This document shows positions 23,701 to 35,912 of a stretch of DNA of 64,000 nucleotides, piece by piece; position 1 is the stretch's first letter, and each line of letters begins with the position of its first letter. The notes beneath the pieces were generated by a model. The model saw only the letters and a list, made by a program, of their open reading frames with translations. It was not told the origin of the DNA and ran no database searches. The position numbers and the translations under genes were made by a program. Origin of the DNA: Pleodorina starrii (lineage: Eukaryota; Chlorophyta; Chlorophyceae; Chlamydomonadales; Volvocaceae); contig BRXU01000002.1 in NCBI GenBank assembly GCA_030267565.1, positions 1 to 64,000 of the forward strand, written 5' to 3'.

Positions 23701-26700
23701 TTTCGGCAGCCTGGCCTGCTGGCGCCGCCGCTGCTGGGCCGTCCGCAGCTGCCACTCGTACGGCAGCCGCAGCCTCGATTGCTGCCGCAACCCCCACAGC
23801 CGGTGGTGACGACCCCGGGGCGCCATGCGTCGCGTCTGGAGTTGCCGTACGCTCCAGGGTGACCTCTGTCTGCGGTACTGCCGGCGGTGCTGCTGCTTCC
23901 TCTGCCTCTGTCCGCGCTGCCGCAGAGGGCGCAGTTGACGCCGCAGAAGCCCCATCTACACCAGTGGAGGATGCAGAGCCACCGCCGACCCGTGGGTCTG
24001 CTGCCATACCGTCCACGTCCATGTCGTCCGCTCCCGTCAGGTCATAGACGTCACTTGTCGCAACACGACGCGTGCCGTCGGCCTGGCCAATCGGGTTGCT
24101 GTGTCCGTACCCGGGGCGCCACTGCTCCCACGGATGCAGGCAGGCGAGTATGCCCGTACGGCATGCCACACCTACATGAGCCACACGGCTCGTGTCAGGC
24201 GATAGCGCACCCGCCGGCGCCGAAGGGGCGTGTGCCGCCGGAGCGGGCCGGCCTGAGCCACCTGCTCCCGCTAAACCGGAAGATGATCCGTGTTCCCCAG
24301 CAGCGCTATCCTGCTCCCGTGCTACGCGCTCCGCAGCCGCAGCGTTTCCAACCGCCGCGGCGGCCGCCGGCGGCGGCGTCGAAGCGCCGGAACTGCTAAC
24401 ATGGCCCATGGTTGGCTGCGTGCGTTTGCCTTCTGCATGGGCGGCGGGCGGGTGGCGGCCGGCGCCGCCTGCCGCGGGGCCGGTCGCGGCCGCTGGTGCA
24501 GGGCCGCCGTGCCGCAGGCTGGTGGCCTCCAGGTACTGGTTGTGAAAGAAGGACTTCTTGTGCCGCAGCTCCTCGCAGCGCGCCTGGGGCAGCCGGCGAT
24601 GAAGGAAACTTGGTGTCAGGAGCGAGCGGGACGCTGGGCCTCCCTGGAACGAGTACCGGTAGTGCTAACTACGTATCGTTATACAGACACGGTAGCCCAC
24701 GTGTGTGTATCTTCAGAGGCACACCGAGGGCCGTCTTTGGCCTTTCCTCATCCAGTACCGCCTCCTCGTATCAGAGGCCCATTGTAAGCACGACCGTGAC
24801 ACGGACAGACCGACATGTACTCCCAGTACTCGCCTTGAGCTGCGAGACCTGGTGCCGCAGCTCCTCTTCCGACAGCTTCAGCAGGGGCGTCATGCCCGGC
24901 AGATGCCCCTGGGCGGCCGCCATCACCTCCCCCGTCACAACCTCGCACTGGTTCTCCGCAACTTCCACCTGTGCACGTGGGGCAGTGCGGCACCATATGT
25001 GCGGACATATGTCAGGGTCGTGCGATGCGATGCGATGAAAGTCAATAAGACCCTTATCTTCCTCCGAACATGTCTTCTTTCCTTGCAACCAACCCCTCCA
25101 ACCCCCTCGCCTGCCGTTCGCTGCAGCTTCAGCTGCTTGCGGCGGGTGGTTGCACTCCCCTCCCCCTCCCACTCAGCCAGTTTCCCCGTTCAACCCCTCA
25201 CCTGCAGCTCGGCCATGTGATGTTCCTTCCAGGTGCGGAGCAGCTCGATGCACAGCCGCACAGCCTCCAGCGCCGGAAGCAGCATCACCAGACCGTGACC
25301 TGCACGCAGGAGGAGGTGCCCGGAAGCTGTTGGCCGTGGGGCTGATCACAGCGCATGGTCACCACGACGGCTCCTGAGAACCGATCAGCCCTCGGAAACC
25401 ACGATCTCCCCGAGCCGAGCTCGGATCTCGGCGTGTGAAACCCAAGCTAGCCCCTAGCCATCGCCCTTAATCCCATTACTGCTTTCGGTTCCCAACTGTA
25501 CGGCCGCGCTGCTCCATCCGCCTTACCTCGCAGCTTGGCCGTGCCCTGGTGGTCGGCCGTCTTACGCTGGTCCTGAGCCACATACCATCACATCACATGA
25601 CACGGCAGGCGGCCACCGGCAGGCATCAATGAGGGGCAGTCCCAACCAATGGACGTGACCAGAACAAGCTGCATCAGTCTAACGCCGACCAACCGGTAAA
25701 CGCCGGGCAGATATTCGTGAGGTAGCGCAAGGCCGTCGTCAAGTCAATCCCTACACGAAACTTTTGGGGGAAAGGGCCCAAGCGGCGATAGAAACGCGGC
25801 AAGTCGGAGGGAGAGCCGCGCACCTGCAGTCGGGACTCCAGCATCCTGATGGGGTGCCGCAGGTGGCGCTCGCACTGCGGTGCACATCGCAGAGGGGGGT
25901 CGGCGTGTGGCAGGTGGCAGGTGGCAGGGTTGCGTTCGAGCGTGGATGTGACAGGACCATGCATGCATGTCAGCCACCTCAGCGCGCAACCATGTTAACC
26001 CTTTGCAGGAACAGAAGGGTAAGAGAGAAGAGGGCATCTCTGGGCCATCATGCTAATCGCACCCGTCCGACCGTCAGTGCGCTACAAATGGAGACTGCAC
26101 CGCCACGCACCTGTTTAGAAATGCCAGGCGTCAATCGCCCCCGACTACCGGAATTGCAGCTATGTTACCCTGCAGTTCGCACGGCCGGCCCCCTCTCAAC
26201 AGCAAGAGACACCCACCAGCAGCACAGTCATTTGATCGAAGCCGTGTGCGATGCCCCTGGCCGCCATCTCCGCCGGCTCCACCTGCGTGGCGGCTGACAC
26301 CGCGTAGCGCAGCAGTCCAACCGCGGGCGGGTAGGCCAGGCACCAGTCGGCGCGGGCTGCTAGCCGGGGGTCGCTGGCCAGGCTGGTGGCACCCTCGGGG
26401 GGCAGAAGCATCGTCACGCCGCCTGAGGCCAGAACAGCCAAACACAGGATCCGGGGCCGGGGTTGGCGGTTGGCGGTTGGGGGACAGAAAGGTCCTCGAG
26501 GCGGGACAGCGAACCGGCTTGTGGGCAATGGCAGTGGACGGAAATCCTGTCATCGGACCTTGCAGCGGCCTTGCCGACGGCCAGCTACCGTACTAAAACC
26601 GTTCCGCCAGTACGCTACTAGAGCACATGTCACACACACGCAAACTGATCGCAACTGATTGTGCAAATAGCTAGGGTGAGCCCTCCGGCAGGCCAGTGTC

Positions 26701-29700
26701 GTACAAACGGGCCTATCCTCCGGGTCCCGCCCAAGACCCTGCTTGCACCGCACCCCGCTCACGACCGCACTGCCCCGCCGCAATGGGTCATCACTCACCC
26801 ACAAGCACGCTCCTCCATTCCGGCCCCGGCTCCAGCTGCTGCCCGTGTCCGTGTCCGTGTCCGTGCCCCGCCCGCAGGCCGCGGTCCGCCGCCCTCAGGC
26901 GATCCAGGGCGGTCGCCACCAGCAGCGAGCCAGCCACCGCCTCCAGGCCCACCCTCTGGCGGGTCACGGCCGCCTCCTCAGAGCTCAGCAACGCCCCCAC
27001 CTCCTTGCCCATCAGCGCAACCGTAGCGCCGGCGGCTGCTGCGGCCTGCGGATTGCGTCATGCACACAAAAGCAGCGCGGTACAACCCAGTTTCTCGGCC
27101 GACCGGCGCGCCGAATGCCTCCCGGCGCACCATCCAACCGCCCCCGACCGCTGAGGGCTCACCCTGTACCCGCCCCCAGCCCACACCGACAAACGACACT
27201 GCCAGGCTCTCCTTGCTCCCACCTGCTTCTCGGCCCTGTGTGCAGCCTCCACCTGCCTCGCCGCGTCGAGCCGGGCCTGCACGTCCTCCAGCCAGGCCCG
27301 AGGCTCCGGAACCACACCGTCCGGCAAGCCGTGTGCCACCGCGGTGTCGTACTCCTCCACAATCTGCGATGCGGTGACGTTATCATGGGGTGACAGCATG
27401 TAAAATAACTGCATAAAGTGGGTTATTCCCGGAATGCCAGGAGCCCCTGGTTCAGCGAGAGCGGGACTGCGCTTGCTGCCCACCTCAGTGAACAGTGTGA
27501 GAAAGCAACCTGCTGCAAGCTGCAGGAACAACCCCCGGAGCACCAATCGATGATTCGCGGGCCTTCGTTTGAGGTCACGCTAGAGGTCCGCCGACCGCGC
27601 ACACGAAGCATCACCTCCCGCCGCCCCCGGCCCCGCCGGATCGGTGCGCCCCATCTGTCCCACCTTCGTGAAACCGCTGCGGCCTCATCTCAAACACCCC
27701 ACCTGCTGCCGCAGCCTGGCGATGGTCGCATTGATGCGGTCCAGCCGCTCCCTGGCGCGCTGCAGCTCCCGGTCCGCAGTCGCCCGCACATCCGTAGCGC
27801 GGCTGTTGACGTAGGCCCGCAGCTCTGCAGCCCGTAAGCTGGCGGCGGTGGCGGCGCTGGCCGCAGCAGCAGCGGCGTCAGCGGCGTTCGCTGGCGCCGA
27901 CAGTGCGGAGGCCGCGCCGGCAGCCGCACAGCTGGGGTCCGCGCCGGAGCCGTCCACAGCTGCCGGCGCACACACTTGCGGGTGCGTCGTCAGCAGGTCG
28001 GCCAGCAGCTGGGAGGTGTGCGCCTGAGGGACAGCAAGCGGGGTTCCATGCCCCATGGACCAACGTGTGGATAGGGTCAACCTGTGGCTCGGCTCAGCCC
28101 CTACCGCAGGCCTCCTTGCCGCACCTCGGGCCGCACCGGCACCCATTCCACCATTGCCTGCCGGCCTTCCGGGCCCCGATGGAACCCAAAATGCAATTAC
28201 GTGAGCCGTACCCGGCCAATACCCGACCCCTGCCGCGTAACTCTCCAGCCCCAGCCCCCTCAGGTATAAGTGGTTCGCTGACCAACACGTCTGGAAAGTG
28301 TTGCCGGCTCCTTCCGCCCTGGTCACCTCGGATTGTTTGCTGCGGTTCTGTTCTCCAGCCCGCAGCGACCCACCTGCACGAAGCGCCAGCTCCGGATGCT
28401 CGCCGACGCCGCCTTGATGTCCTTCTCCAGCTCCTCACCGGCCGCTGCTGCCGCTGCCACAGCCGCGCCCTCGGCAGCCGCGGCGGCCTCGATGCCATTC
28501 TCGCCCACGTTCCAGCTGGTCTCCAGCAGCTCATTGCACTCGCGCAACATGCGCTCCGCGTCAGCAGACAGGGCGGCTGCGACCACCACACAGCGGCATG
28601 CGTATCGGGGTCATTTCGCATGGCACGACGTGCGAATGCGCAAATGCAGCCTATTTGAAGTGTTTGAAGGCCGAGCAGACTCCTGTTGCAAAGACCTTAT
28701 CGCAACATGATGGTCCGCGTACCACCCATCCATGGCGGGACACCCGTCAACGTACCCGCCGTCTTGCCGCTTGCGTTGTACCGAAAAGGATGCACGGCGT
28801 TCTCAGCCTCGGCACCGCCGCCTGCCGCCGCGGCGCCGCCCTCGCCGCCTTGCGCCTCCCCATCCGCCGTTGCGTCCGCGTCAACTGCGGTGACGGCGGC
28901 GGCGGCTCCCTCGCTGCCCCCTGCAGCTTCCTTGCGCCTCTTGGCCTTCTTCTCCACGCTCCGCACACCCTCCTCGTCTGCTGTCTCGTCTGCAATGGCT
29001 CCGGCCGCCGCCGCCGCCGCGCCCCCCTGCCTGGCGGCCGCCCCTGCGCTGCCGCCCGGCGACGTCGCCTCCTGCAGCATCCTCCTGGCGCCCATCGCCC
29101 TGACCTTCCGGGCGGTGGCCTCCAGCCGGGCAGCCAGCGCGTTGAGCACCACGCACAGGTCGCGCTCGGCGTTCTGCGAGTGGGCGTGGAGTATCGCGAC
29201 ACGGGCAGCAGGGCGTTGCAAGGACATGGACAGCAGTCCTTTCAAGCAGTGTCACAAGCATACCGGTAGTGGCCATCTGAGGGTAACCAGCTGAGGCCGA
29301 TAGCAGGGACAGGCAGCGCAAGACAGCTGGGGGCTGCCGTCGGCAGCAGCAGCAGCCAAAGCGGGATCGACAAGCGGAGTACCTCCACTGCGGGGATCTC
29401 TCTTTGTCTGGAGCAGTACCGCGTCAAGCTGCTTGGGCTTAGCTGGCCGGTGCTACGCCCATCCAGTATCGCGCCCTCCGCCCGGCCCCTCCGACCTGTA
29501 GGTGCAGCTGCGCCTGGTCCCTCAGTCGGGCCATCACGTCGTCAATCGCCGGCAGAGCCGCTGCGCCTCCCACCGCCCCGTGGTGCTGGCCGTGTAGCGC
29601 CAGCTCCTGACCCAGCTTCTGCCAGTAGCTGGTCAGCTTGATGTGCACACAGGCCAGGCGCAGCTGGTGCAGCTCGGCGCCCGCCACCTGCGCCAGGGTC

Positions 29701-32700
29701 TCCCCGCGGTCTGCGAGGCGAGGGCCAGGAAGCCATGTGATGGTTTCTGAACCGCTGGCACATCACGTACTTATGATGTAGGAAGGGTTCACCTGGATCT
29801 GGATCTGAAAAGTGGGCGCAGGGATACTTTGGGTTTTGCTGTTGCTGTCGTGGCTGTGCCGTGGCAGACAGCGGGCTGCGGCGATCACGGCTAATAAGAT
29901 CTCGCATCGGAGCCCCAACAGTGCGGGGCTCTGCAACACAAGAGCCCCACAGCAATATGAGCAAATGCACTCTTACCTTGGCCCCGGCGGCGCTTGGTGT
30001 GGAGATGGTGCTTGCTCGAGGTGCCAGGGCCCTGGTGCTTGACTACTGCCTGGCTGCCCTGCTGGCTGCTCGGTCCAGCGCCGCTGCCGCTGCCCCCCGC
30101 GGCCTGGCCCTCCCCGTCACCTGTGAGGTCAACCACGACCGAACGGCGCCGGTTACCATTTTGCAGCCTCTGCTGCCCCTCCTGCGGCTGCCGCTGCTCT
30201 CCTTGCCGGCCATCCTGCTGCTGAGCCTGTTGCTCCTGCTCCTGCTGCTGGTGTGCCCGCTGCAGCGTCTGCTGCTCCTGGTGGCTGGTCATCTCGTTGT
30301 ATGCCTTGCGGGTCTCGCCCAAGATGACGTCGTAAAAGGTCTCCTCGGCGGCAGAGAAACGCAGATGGGCCTCCTGCGAAAGGAGGTTCAACGATAGGGT
30401 GCTCGAGGTGCGAGATGCGAGTGGGCCTCTGCCTCCGCCGCGTGTCAATTCCATGCGAGGAGCGCAGCTATCCCCAAAGGACCCAAGTACTGCATTCCGA
30501 ACGGAACTCGCGAAAACGCAGCCCCGAGTGTGGATTTAGATCACCCTCGCTGCGGCTCGCTGCGGCGGCGGGGGAATGATCCTCGCTGTATGCTCATGCA
30601 GTAGCAAGCGACCCACGGGCCATCAGGTCACCACCCACCTGCAACACGCGGCGCGGCAACGGGTGATCCTGCGCCGCCACTGCCTTGCTGTTGCGCCACA
30701 TGATTGGTTTGATCAGCGCCGCTAGCCGCGAGTGGCCCTCCGCCGAGCCGGAACGGTACGGCTCAGAGATCAGGTGCCTGCGGGCCGAGATGCGCGAAGT
30801 GCAGTCGTGTGGCCGCCTTATTAAGGAAAACGTCCCGGACCAACGGCGGGGGAGCGTGGTGGGTTTCGAAGAGGGCACGTAGGCACCCGGGCTCCCTGGG
30901 GCCAGCGGCACGTAGGGCCGAGAGTACGAAATGCGGTACGCCCAATGAACACCCTGCCGCGCGCGCCCACCGGCACATTCCCCGACGTACTTGAAGACGC
31001 CAGCGTCGTCGTAGGGGCCGTACTTGAGGACACACAGCAGCCCCAGAATGTCATCCAGGCCGCCCGCGCCTATGGGCGTCCCGGTTACACACCACCTGGA
31101 GGGAGGGAGGGAGGGAGGGAGGGTGGGCAAGTGAGTGGTGTTGGAGTGGCCCGTGCGGGACGCAGCGAGTACCGTAAGCTTTCGAAATCAGCCTGCAGCG
31201 AAAGCACTGTCCATCCATCCGTCCGCGGTGTAAAGGCGTTCACGCGAACCGCCCCTCCCCTCCCGAACGCTGAACCACCCCAAAGGCACCACATCCATCC
31301 ATCCATGGGCTTGGCTGCGCTGCTGGCCCCGGTGGCCTTCCCTGGCACATGACTCATACGTAATATCCGTCACGTCACGTCACAGGCGGTCGTCGCTTCA
31401 CAGCACCTGTGGCTGGCCTCGATGCGGGCCGCCATCTGCACCACGTGTGAGTAGGAGCCGCCCACCAACTGGGCCTCATCCATCACCAGACGCTGCCAGC
31501 GGATCTGAGGGGGTGAACCAGGGAGCGGAAACGCGGGCCGCCGGGATTGACACCAAGTGTTTGTCAACTTGAAGCCCGGGTTGTCAACACGCCAAGCAGG
31601 ACGTTCCGCTTCTGGCAGCCAAGGGAGCCGAAACCAAGTCGCTTGCAAGGCTCCCTCAGGGGCCGGGCCTGCATGTACCCCCCGCTTGCCCACCTGCAGC
31701 AGGGGCGACTCCGGCACGCTGTACTTCTTCTCATGTCTCAGCCCGGACAGCACCCGGTTGCTGGGGCTGTAGTGCACCTCCTCCTTGAGCACCTGGGGGG
31801 GGTGGGGGGCAGCCACGTGGAGGCCGGAGCCCGGGGTGAGGGGCATCGGGCAAATGCATGCAATGCGCAATCGTCACTGAAATGTGACTAAGGCGTTTAC
31901 CGCCCAAGGCCGTCTTGAACGCACCAGGTCGCGTTACAATTTGCAAGCCTTAACCGCCAAGCGGGGGACTGTGCGGCGGGCACAGTGTCGAATCCGAACA
32001 TAACCAGCGATAAAGGATAGAGGCTTACATTAACTGAGCAATTGACAATTCGCGTAAAATCTGGACCTTCTGTGAGGCTGTCCCAAGGCCCGATAAAGGC
32101 CACCGACGGGGCTGTGTGCCCCAGGGAGTACGACACGCACCGAGTAGGTGGTGAGCACCACATCTGCATCCAGCAGCTCCTGCACGGCCGCCCTCGCCTC
32201 CGCCTGGGGGTCGCAGCTGGCGGGGCACAGCGGCGTGCCCGCGTACAGCGCCGCCATCAGCTCCCGCTGGTACAGCTGCATGCGGCTGGGCATCGCCACC
32301 CGCGCGGCGACCGTCAAACCTCCGGCCTCGCTTCCATCACGGCCAGCCGCCGCACCATTGGCAGCGACCTGCGGCCCGCCCGGCCCTCGCTGACTGCTCA
32401 CCGATGTGTTCGGCTCCGCACCGGTACCGGCGCCAGATCCAAGGCTGTGAGACCCCGCCGCAAACCTCACCCGCAGCTTCCGCAGCGGGTGCGCTGCACT
32501 TCCGGCGCCGTCGCCATTCGCAGCAGGGCCCGCATCAACGGTGCCAACGGCCGACGGCGCGCCTCCAAAAGGTGTTTGCCTCGCGATGCTGGGGCCAGCC
32601 TCCTTCGTCTGCCCGCCAGCCCCGGCAGCGGCTCCAGCTTCCGCATCCTCCTCATCCTCATCGTGGCCGTCCTCCTCCTCCTCCTCCTCCGTGTCGTTGC

Positions 32701-35185
32701 CCCGGCGCTTAGTCCGGCCGCGGGATGACCCACGCGCCGCCGATGCGCTCCGGGCCCGCTTGCGGTCCTGACGGGTCTTTTGCTTCGCGGCTCGTGCGGC
32801 TGCTCGCTCCGCTTGCAGCCACGCACGCTCCTGTCGTTTGGCCTCCTTCTCACGCTGTACGGCCAGCCGCGCCTCGCGCTTGACCTCCCTGCACACGTGA
32901 AAAGGCGGAGGGCACAGGACATGAAGGTGGGAACCAAAGAGTAGGGAGGGGTAGCGAACGTTTCTGTTCAAGACAATACAGGTTCACGGCGGTACGGCAT
33001 GTCAATACCCACTTGATCCGCTCCTTCTCCTTCTCCTCCGACTGCTGGCGGTGCCACCGGAGGCCGTCATACACACAGACCTGTGCGGGAGGGTGGTCGG
33101 AGCAGCAGACAAACGTGCAAACGAGCAGGCAGCGGCAAAGTAGAACCACGGCACGCGGAAATTCCGATACGCAGACCATTCCGTAAAAAGTGGTGTGCCC
33201 AAAGAAACCAGCGGGGTAGCCTTTTTCTGGCCGCAAGGCCTCCCGCACGGCCCATCATAGCACGGTTCATAGCAAGGCCTTCATCTTCCATCTCGATACA
33301 CGCTGGGCTGGCTCCGCAGGCAGCTGATTGCCTAAACAGGTCACGCGTCAGCTCGCCGACTCACCTTCAGGTTGCTGTGATTGGCAATTTCGTACGCCCA
33401 TTGCTGCAGGATCGACGGCGGCGTCACAATCAGGTTGGGCCCAAGAAATCGACCGCCCCCGCCGCCATCCGCGGCACAATAGCTGCCGACCCCAGCCGCG
33501 CCGCCCCGCTGCTGCTGCTGCGGCGGCCGGGCCAGCATGAGCGCAATGACCTCCACCGTCTTGCCGAGGCCCATCTCGTCCGCCAGGATGCCCACGCGCT
33601 GGCGCCGCGGCGGTGGCGGCGGCTCTCTACGCAGGCCGCCTCCCGGGAAGGGGTTCACCCACAGCTCCTGTCCGCCCCGCACCTCCACCCGGCGCCAGAA
33701 CAGGTCCTGCGACGCAAAGTCGCCCAGGTGAGCCGTGGCGGCGGCAGTGGCCGCGGTCACCACGTCCTCCGCCTCTGCCGCAGCCTCAGCGCTACCGGAC
33801 CAGCCCTGCTGCGGCTCCCTGCCCAGGCCCCGTCCGAGCTCCGGCTGCGTCTCCCTCCAAACCATCCAGGACAGCGCGCGCTGCTGATAGGGAAAGAGCT
33901 TGCACTTGAGGCCTGCGGGGAAGAACAGGCCAGGTGCGCAGAAAGTCGGGTCCGGTGAAAGAAATGATCGCACTGCCAACGGTGTCGTGTTCCGTCATGG
34001 AATTGCAGCGCTTCATGCCAGCAAGACAGCCCCGCTTCAATACGGTACAGCAAGGAGGGCAACCATAAATGCCGTATCGGTACCGCGTTCTGCCAAATTA
34101 AGTTCTGCAATCTTATCGGCCGCTTGCGGCACCGCTGCGTGCGTACTCGGTTAGCCGCACCGTTGCCTCCTGCCTTTCGCCCTGCATCCATACCCTGAAG
34201 TGCAACTAACCTGGAGGGTTCGGGTGAGTGGTGTGCCAGTCCCGCGGCGCCACGATGTCGAAGATCTCGTCGCGCACGTCGCTGTAATGGTGCCGCTCCT
34301 CATCGTCACCGGCCGGGTGGGCCTCGCCCTGCTGCTGAGCATCCCGCGGCTCAGAGCCGGCAGAGGTTGAAGGGCCAGGGTCGCAGAGAACGGCGTCATC
34401 CCCAGCCTCCGCTGCAATCGAGCCATGGGGAAGAGATTCGTGGGACGCACAGCACCACCGGGATGTGACACCGCAGGGATTGTTGTCCATAAGAATTCAC
34501 GAAGAGGCCGCACCAGGTCCGCATTCCCTCGTGGAAAGAGCGACTCCACAAGCCCTTCCCTGGGGTCGATCATGTGTGAGCCCCCCTCCCAGCGCGTCGT
34601 GATAACTTTCGAACTGCCCGGGGTTTGCAGGTCCTACCCACCTGTTGGCTCCCGGCGCTCCTGAAACATGCGCACCACATCCAGCAGCGCGCCAGCTACA
34701 GACGCGGCCGCAGCCGCTGCGGCGGCGCCGTCGCCGAGGTACGCCGCCGCCCGCGACGTCTGCTCCGGAACCACCACATCGAAGGCTGCTGGAAGCAAGC
34801 GCACCGTCGCCCGCACAGCCACCACACCAGCTCCGTACGGTGACGCCGACAACACCTGTGCAAAAGTTCGTTGTTGCGGTTTGCGTATGAGTTGCGCATG
34901 TGCCGACAGGTCGAGACACCGGCCCTCCCTTTCTTGTACCTGTGCATCCGCTAGACCCGCCGCCAGCACGCTCAGCAGTTGGCCTGCAGGGTTAGACACC
35001 CCACGGCGGTTCTGTGGCAGCTGTGCATCGCGATTGGTGAGTGCTCGGTCAACGGTGGCCAGGACATATGGCGAGCCGTCGTCAGTAACCTGCGACAGGG
35101 TTAAAGGCAAGTGGGGTAGTGCATTGGCTTCGCACAGCCTTTTCGTAACCCTAAGGTATAAATCCAGTCGCAAGCGGCCGCTCAT
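20793..35185 (-). CDS. SHPRH: SHPRH-type SNF2 helicase with internal RING E3 ligase domain
   Basis: SHPRH proteins are DNA-damage-tolerance E3 ligases for PCNA with a SNF2 ATPase split by a very long insertion that carries a RING finger. My model has about 28 exons and roughly 2380 aa. The SNF2 N-lobe starts at LFPYQQRALSWM; Walker A is ILADEMGLGKT (near residue 380). Walker B is DEAQ (exon 31504-31407), then RWCVTGTPIGAGGLDDILGL. A long Gln/Ala-rich spacer follows (30777-23501). The RING is CAVC...CGHYYCASC...CPTC (exons 24583-23501 and 23265-23002). The C-lobe has KSLVFSQWSDAL, RQGAAGLTLV and AVARVHRIGQTR (22655-21584), and the last exon is 21065-20793. The start at 35185 is the first Met after an in-frame stop at 35336, but the N-terminal exons (35185-34638, 34559-34501, 34411-34211) are tentative, and 35090-35149 may be a short in-frame intron. 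No PHD or linker-histone domain is visible. Confidence 0.9.
24584..24833 (-). other. Probable GC-AG intron in SHPRH
   Basis: Between exons 24968-24834 and 24583-23501 the frame is kept only if the donor reads AAG|GCGAGT on the minus strand, with acceptor CCCCAG. The joined product ...VSQLK-ARCEELRHKKSFF... lines up with the helical stretch before the RING in animal SHPRH. The nearest GT (phase 1) would need a phase-1 acceptor, and none fits. GC-AG introns are a known minority class. Confidence 0.5.
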
Positions 35186-35912
35186 GTGCACTTGGCCCTT
35201 CAAGAACCAAGTCCAGCCTGTAGCTGCCGCCGCGCACGCACATGCGCCAACCAGCCTGCAAAGCAGGAGATACTGACCAGCTGACTCGTGACCAGCTGGA
35301 GCGTTGTACGCTTCCCCTGTCCCTTGGCTTGTAGCTCAAGCTCAGGCGCGGACGGGCTCAGGCTGCGCAACGTTGGACCAACGGGGTCAGAGATTCAAGA
35401 CAACAGACAGCGCAGCGCAGAGACCCAGATTAACCATGTTATCGCCCATATGATGCTACGCTTTATTCGATATCTGAATGACACAGCGCACCTGTCTAAA
35501 TCGCCCTTTGCCAGAAAGATGCACTCTCCGAGCTCCATGTAAGACTTCTTCTGGATGCTACTGTGTCATTCCTGTGATAAATTGGAATTATTTCAATACA
35601 GAAGTGCGTCAAGTGTGCAAGTGGTGCTGTAAGGCGGGGAGGCCAGCACATAGAGGCCCCACCCCTTGTGGTTACATATAGGTCATGACATTGCAGGTAT
35701 AATCGGGAATCGTCTGACGTTATGACAATGCGCAAGGTTGACGACACGCGTTGGGGGCGCAGCATGCATGTACGGTCACAGCACAGCAGGTGCGGACGTC
35801 ACTCGGGGCCCGGGCCCCGCAGGGCCCCGACCCCCGAGCCCTTTGCATTGGCAAACGCCTAATGCTCGCACTGATCTGGCATTATTTACTTGATTATCTA
35901 ACAGAACTGATA
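35186..35912. other. Divergent promoter region between SHPRH (-) and kinase (+)
   Basis: The two start codons face away from each other across 727 bases. A strongly self-complementary GC block, ggggcccgggccccgcaggg, lies at about 35807-35830. A pyrimidine-poor but splice-like gattatctaacag occurs about 20 bases before the kinase ATG and could end a 5' UTR intron. No TATA box is clear. Confidence 0.45.

Noticed and set aside
23493..24047. 184-codon Ala/Pro/Ser-rich frame on the plus strand
   Set aside because: It is antisense to the large SHPRH exon 24583-23501, whose minus frame ends in a RING motif and joins in phase to neighbouring exons.
32030..32971. 313-codon minus-strand frame taken as an independent gene
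   Set aside because: It is one exon (32888-32141) of SHPRH with flanking intron read-through.
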